Source: a bacterium (lineage in GTDB: Bacteria > Actinomycetota > Actinomycetes > Actinomycetales > Actinomycetaceae). From it: 6,389 nt of DNA. Each line of letters begins with the position of its first letter. Positions within the stretch are counted from its first letter, which is position 1. Location of the stretch: positions 1 through 6,389 of the forward strand of contig JAUNRP010000081.1 in the NCBI GenBank assembly GCA_030544165.1, given 5' to 3'. Below the pieces are notes generated by a model. The model was not told the DNA's origin. It searched no databases and saw nothing but the letters and a program-made list of their open reading frames with translations. Both the position numbers and the translations under genes were made by a program. This document shows, piece by piece, positions 4,234-6,389 of this stretch.

Positions 4234-6389
4234 CACCCTGACAGCGACACCTCGAGTGTCGCTGTTTCTGTTGAGTCGGACCCCGAGGCCCCCTCGGGTG
4301 GTCCCGATTCCGTCGCGCCGGAGGAGACCGTCGTCGACGACGCGGCAGGGACCGACGTCCCTGCCGAGGGCGAGGTCCCGGTGGAGCCTGACGCCCCCGT
4401 TGCGAGCGAGGCACCCGCGGAGGGCGAGGCACCCGCAGAGGGCGAGCAGGCATCGGAGGGTGAGGGAGCTGCGGCACCCGACCCGTCGGCAGAGGAGACC
4501 CCGGCGGAGGGTGAGGTCCCGGGAGCAGGCGGTGACGCCGTCGTCGAGGAAGCACCAGAGGAGGTGGCCAGCCTCGAGGTGACGGAGGATGGCGGAATCT
4601 CGCTCCTCTCGGTCGAGGAGGATGGCCGCGTCACGGTGGACGTGGCGTTCATTTCGGACTTCCACGGGTACCTGAGCGCCGGAGCAGCGGGAACCGTGTG
4701 CACCGTGAACAGCATCCGTGAGAGCAACCCGGACACCGTGGTGCTCGCGAACGGTGACTCGGTGGGTGGATCATCCTTCGAATCGGCGATCCAGAACGAT
4801 CAGCCCACGCTCGACTTCCTGAACGACTGGCTCCAGATCGACGCCTCGAACCTCGGAAACCACGAGTTCGACCAGGGCTTCGATGACCTGATGGGCCGGA
4901 TCGTGCCCGGCTCGGACTTCACGTACTTCTCCGCGAATGTCTCGGGGACCAGCAACGGTCACACCGCCGACTTCGCGCCCTACTACCTCTACACCGCCCA
5001 GGCCGGCACTCCGAACGAGGTGACGATCGCGTTCGTGGCCACCGTGACCCCGGAGACGCCCGGTCTGGTCTCGTCGGCCGGCGTGGAGGGACTGACCTTC
5101 GGTGATATCTACACCGCCACCAATAGGCAGGCGGGGGACCTCAAGGACGGTGACGCCGCCAACGGCGAGGCCGATGTGGTGATCGCCCTGACGCACTACG
5201 GATACGCGGGCCTCCGCTCCGCCGGCTTCGCCGCAGAGGTGGACGCCGTGCTCACCGGACACACCCACCAGAACCACACCGGCACCATCGCCAACGCCGC
5301 CGGCACCCAGATCCCGGTGATCGAGCCCTCCGCCCAGGGCCAGGGGGTGGGCCACATCCAGGTGACCATCGACCCCGCCACGGGTGAGGCCACCTTCGGC
5401 GCGCCGGCCGTTACCTCCACCACGGGGTGCACCACGGTCCCCGATGGCTTCCAGGAGTGGCTCGATGGGGTCCTTGCGGCCTCGGCCGAGCAGGGAGACC
5501 AGCCGGTGGGAACCATCACCGCCGATCTGCTCCGCTCCCCGGACCGCGGCGGTGAGTCCACCCTCGCCAACTTCCTCGGCAACGTGGCGCTCTGGCAGGG
5601 CAACCTCACCCAGGAAGCGGATATCGGGATCATCAACCCCGGCGGAATCCGCGCGAACCTCGTCCACGCAGGCGACCCGGCGAGCGAGACCAACACGGAC
5701 GGCGTGGTCACCTACGCGGAGGCCTTCAGCGTCCTACCCTTCGGGAACACCGTGGGCGTCAAGGACCTGACGGGCGCCCAGTTCAAGACCCTGCTGGAGC
5801 AGCAGTGGTCCGACTACTCGGCACGCGACGGATCGCGCCCGATCCTCCGCCTCGGGATCTCGGACAACGTGCGCTACGAGTTCGATCCCTCCGCCCCCGC
5901 GGGCGAGCGGGTCACGGCGATCTATGTGGACGGAGCGCCGATCAATCCGGAGGCCACCTACACGATCGCCTCCAACAACTTCCTGATGGAGGGCAACGAT
6001 TCCTTCCACGTCTTCGCCGAGGGCACGAACGCCACCGACACCGGCATGATCGATGTGGATGGCCTCATCGCCTACTTCGAGGCCCAGGACGGGGCCGTGG
6101 CGCCTGACTACACGCAGTACTCGGTGGGCATCACGGACATCTCCGGCAACCTGGACGCCGCAGAGCTGCTGGTGGGCGAGTACCTCACGGTCGATCTGAC
6201 CTCGCTCCTGTTCGCCAACGGGGAGCAGCCGGACCTCACCGACGTGACGGTGACGCTCGGCGGTCAGCCCCTCGGCACGTTCCCCATCGATGCGACCGTG
6301 GAGACCACCAACGACCAGACCGGTAAGGCCCGGATCCAGGTGGTGGTTCCGGACTCACTCCGCGGTATGGCGGATCAGGAGCTCGCGGT
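4147..6389 (+). CDS. Secreted bifunctional metallophosphatase/5'-nucleotidase (3' end missing)
   Basis: The frame is open from the ATG at 4147 to the window edge (747 complete codons, no stop), so the C-terminus is missing. It belongs to the UshA/YfkN-like family, which hydrolyses extracellular nucleotides to nucleoside and phosphate, sometimes also cyclic nucleotides. Order: signal peptide 1-29; acidic Ala/Glu/Pro/Gly-rich linker about 30-160; metallophosphatase domain about 165-420; 5'-nucleotidase C-terminal domain about 455-640; start of a beta-rich domain from about 650. All metal ligands of the family are visible: D171-x-H173, D204 in NGDS, GNHE (N238, H239), H350 in LTHYG, and GHTH (H372, H374). 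The substrate domain shows NPGGIRANL (497-505, R502), VLPFGNTV (529-536) and NNFLMEGNDSF (610-620). Only two cysteines occur (C185, C428), so one disulfide is possible. Lysine is very rare (four residues). The exact substrate cannot be read from the sequence. Confidence 0.93.
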   Translation, partial: MSHSPFRRSVAALGVAALATLTAGLPAAAHPDSDTSSVAVSVESDPEAPSGGPDSVAPEETVVDDAAGTDVPAEGEVPVEPDAPVASEAPAEGEAPAEGEQASEGEGAAAPDPSAEETPAEGEVPGAGGDAVVEEAPEEVASLEVTEDGGISLLSVEEDGRVTVDVAFISDFHGYLSAGAAGTVCTVNSIRESNPDTVVLANGDSVGGSSFESAIQNDQPTLDFLNDWLQIDASNLGNHEFDQGFDDLMGRIVPGSDFTYFSANVSGTSNGHTADFAPYYLYTAQAGTPNEVTIAFVATVTPETPGLVSSAGVEGLTFGDIYTATNRQAGDLKDGDAANGEADVVIALTHYGYAGLRSAGFAAEVDAVLTGHTHQNHTGTIANAAGTQIPVIEPSAQGQGVGHIQVTIDPATGEATFGAPAVTSTTGCTTVPDGFQEWLDGVLAASAEQGDQPVGTITADLLRSPDRGGESTLANFLGNVALWQGNLTQEADIGIINPGGIRANLVHAGDPASETNTDGVVTYAEAFSVLPFGNTVGVKDLTGAQFKTLLEQQWSDYSARDGSRPILRLGISDNVRYEFDPSAPAGERVTAIYVDGAPINPEATYTIASNNFLMEGNDSFHVFAEGTNATDTGMIDVDGLIAYFEAQDGAVAPDYTQYSVGITDISGNLDAAELLVGEYLTVDLTSLLFANGEQPDLTDVTVTLGGQPLGTFPIDATVETTNDQTGKARIQVVVPDSLRGMADQELA
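4234..4626 (+). other. Acidic low-complexity linker coding segment
   Basis: Residues 30-160 are dominated by Glu, Asp, Ala, Pro, Gly and Val with recurrent AEGE, and contain no Lys or Arg. The segment joins the signal peptide to the catalytic domain and is probably disordered. It uses more GCA, GTT and GCT codons than the genes upstream, in keeping with fast, repeat-driven change. In a cell-surface enzyme it could act as a spacer from the wall or as a cation-binding tail; this is inference. Confidence 0.8.
4408..4443 (+). repeat. Tandem 18-base coding repeat (EAPAEG x2)
   Basis: GAGGCACCCGCGGAGGGC (4408-4425) is repeated at 4426-4443 with one difference (GCG to GCA), giving residues 88-99 as EAPAEG-EAPAEG. 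Degenerate copies of AEGE occur nearby on both sides, so the linker may vary in length between strains. Confidence 0.8.

Noticed and set aside
3831..4241. A 136-codon plus-strand frame bridging the end of gdhA and the start of the nucleotidase
   Set aside because: It crosses the terminator hairpin, overlaps both real genes in another frame and shows no domain or ribosome-binding site.
4771..5667. A 298-codon minus-strand open frame antisense to the nucleotidase
   Set aside because: It lies opposite the metal-binding motifs, has a Gly/Val/Arg-rich product without known features, and is explained as a codon-bias shadow.

Overview
The window looks like chromosomal DNA from a high-GC Gram-positive bacterium (Actinomycetota). 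The evidence is a very high GC content with C or G in most third codon positions, TANNNT-type -10 boxes, GAGGAGG/AAGGA/GAAGGA ribosome-binding sites, and a glutamate dehydrogenase close in sequence to the corynebacterial type. An order such as Micrococcales is plausible, but the sequence alone does not fix it.

Layout: (1) Bases 1-143, minus strand, carry the 5' end of an unrecognised gene for a small protein with an N-terminal hydrophobic segment. It runs off the left edge and appears to be read from a leaderless promoter. (2) Bases 144-253 are a divergent intergenic region with a -10 box for each direction and two short palindromes. (3) Bases 254-2551, plus strand, are a complete purL, the large subunit of phosphoribosylformylglycinamidine synthase in purine biosynthesis. 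(4) Bases 2552-2595 are a 44-base C-rich, G-poor spacer with a 12-base near-repeat and no terminator. (5) Bases 2596-3942, plus strand, are a complete gdhA, NADP-type glutamate dehydrogenase. (6) Bases 3943-4146 are a 204-base intergenic region with a strong 12-bp terminator hairpin, a perfect 16-base palindrome, and a weak candidate promoter. (7) Bases 4147-6389, plus strand, are a large secreted metallophosphatase/5'-nucleotidase, cut by the right edge at residue 747. It has a signal peptide, a roughly 130-residue acidic disordered linker, a complete metal site, a nucleotidase C-terminal domain and the start of a further beta-rich domain.

The genes share a theme of purine and nitrogen metabolism. 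PurL works with the glutaminase PurQ, so the FGAM synthase step turns glutamine into glutamate. GdhA makes glutamate from 2-oxoglutarate and ammonium, and the exported nucleotidase would release nucleosides and phosphate outside the cell. purL and gdhA could share a transcript, while the nucleotidase is probably a separate unit behind the terminator.

I see no mobile element, CRISPR array, tRNA or rRNA, and no clearly new biological system. The points most worth a second look are the lysine-poor nucleotidase with its Lys/Arg-free linker, the altered residues beside the catalytic lysine of GdhA, the leaderless divergent promoter, and the C-rich purL-gdhA junction.
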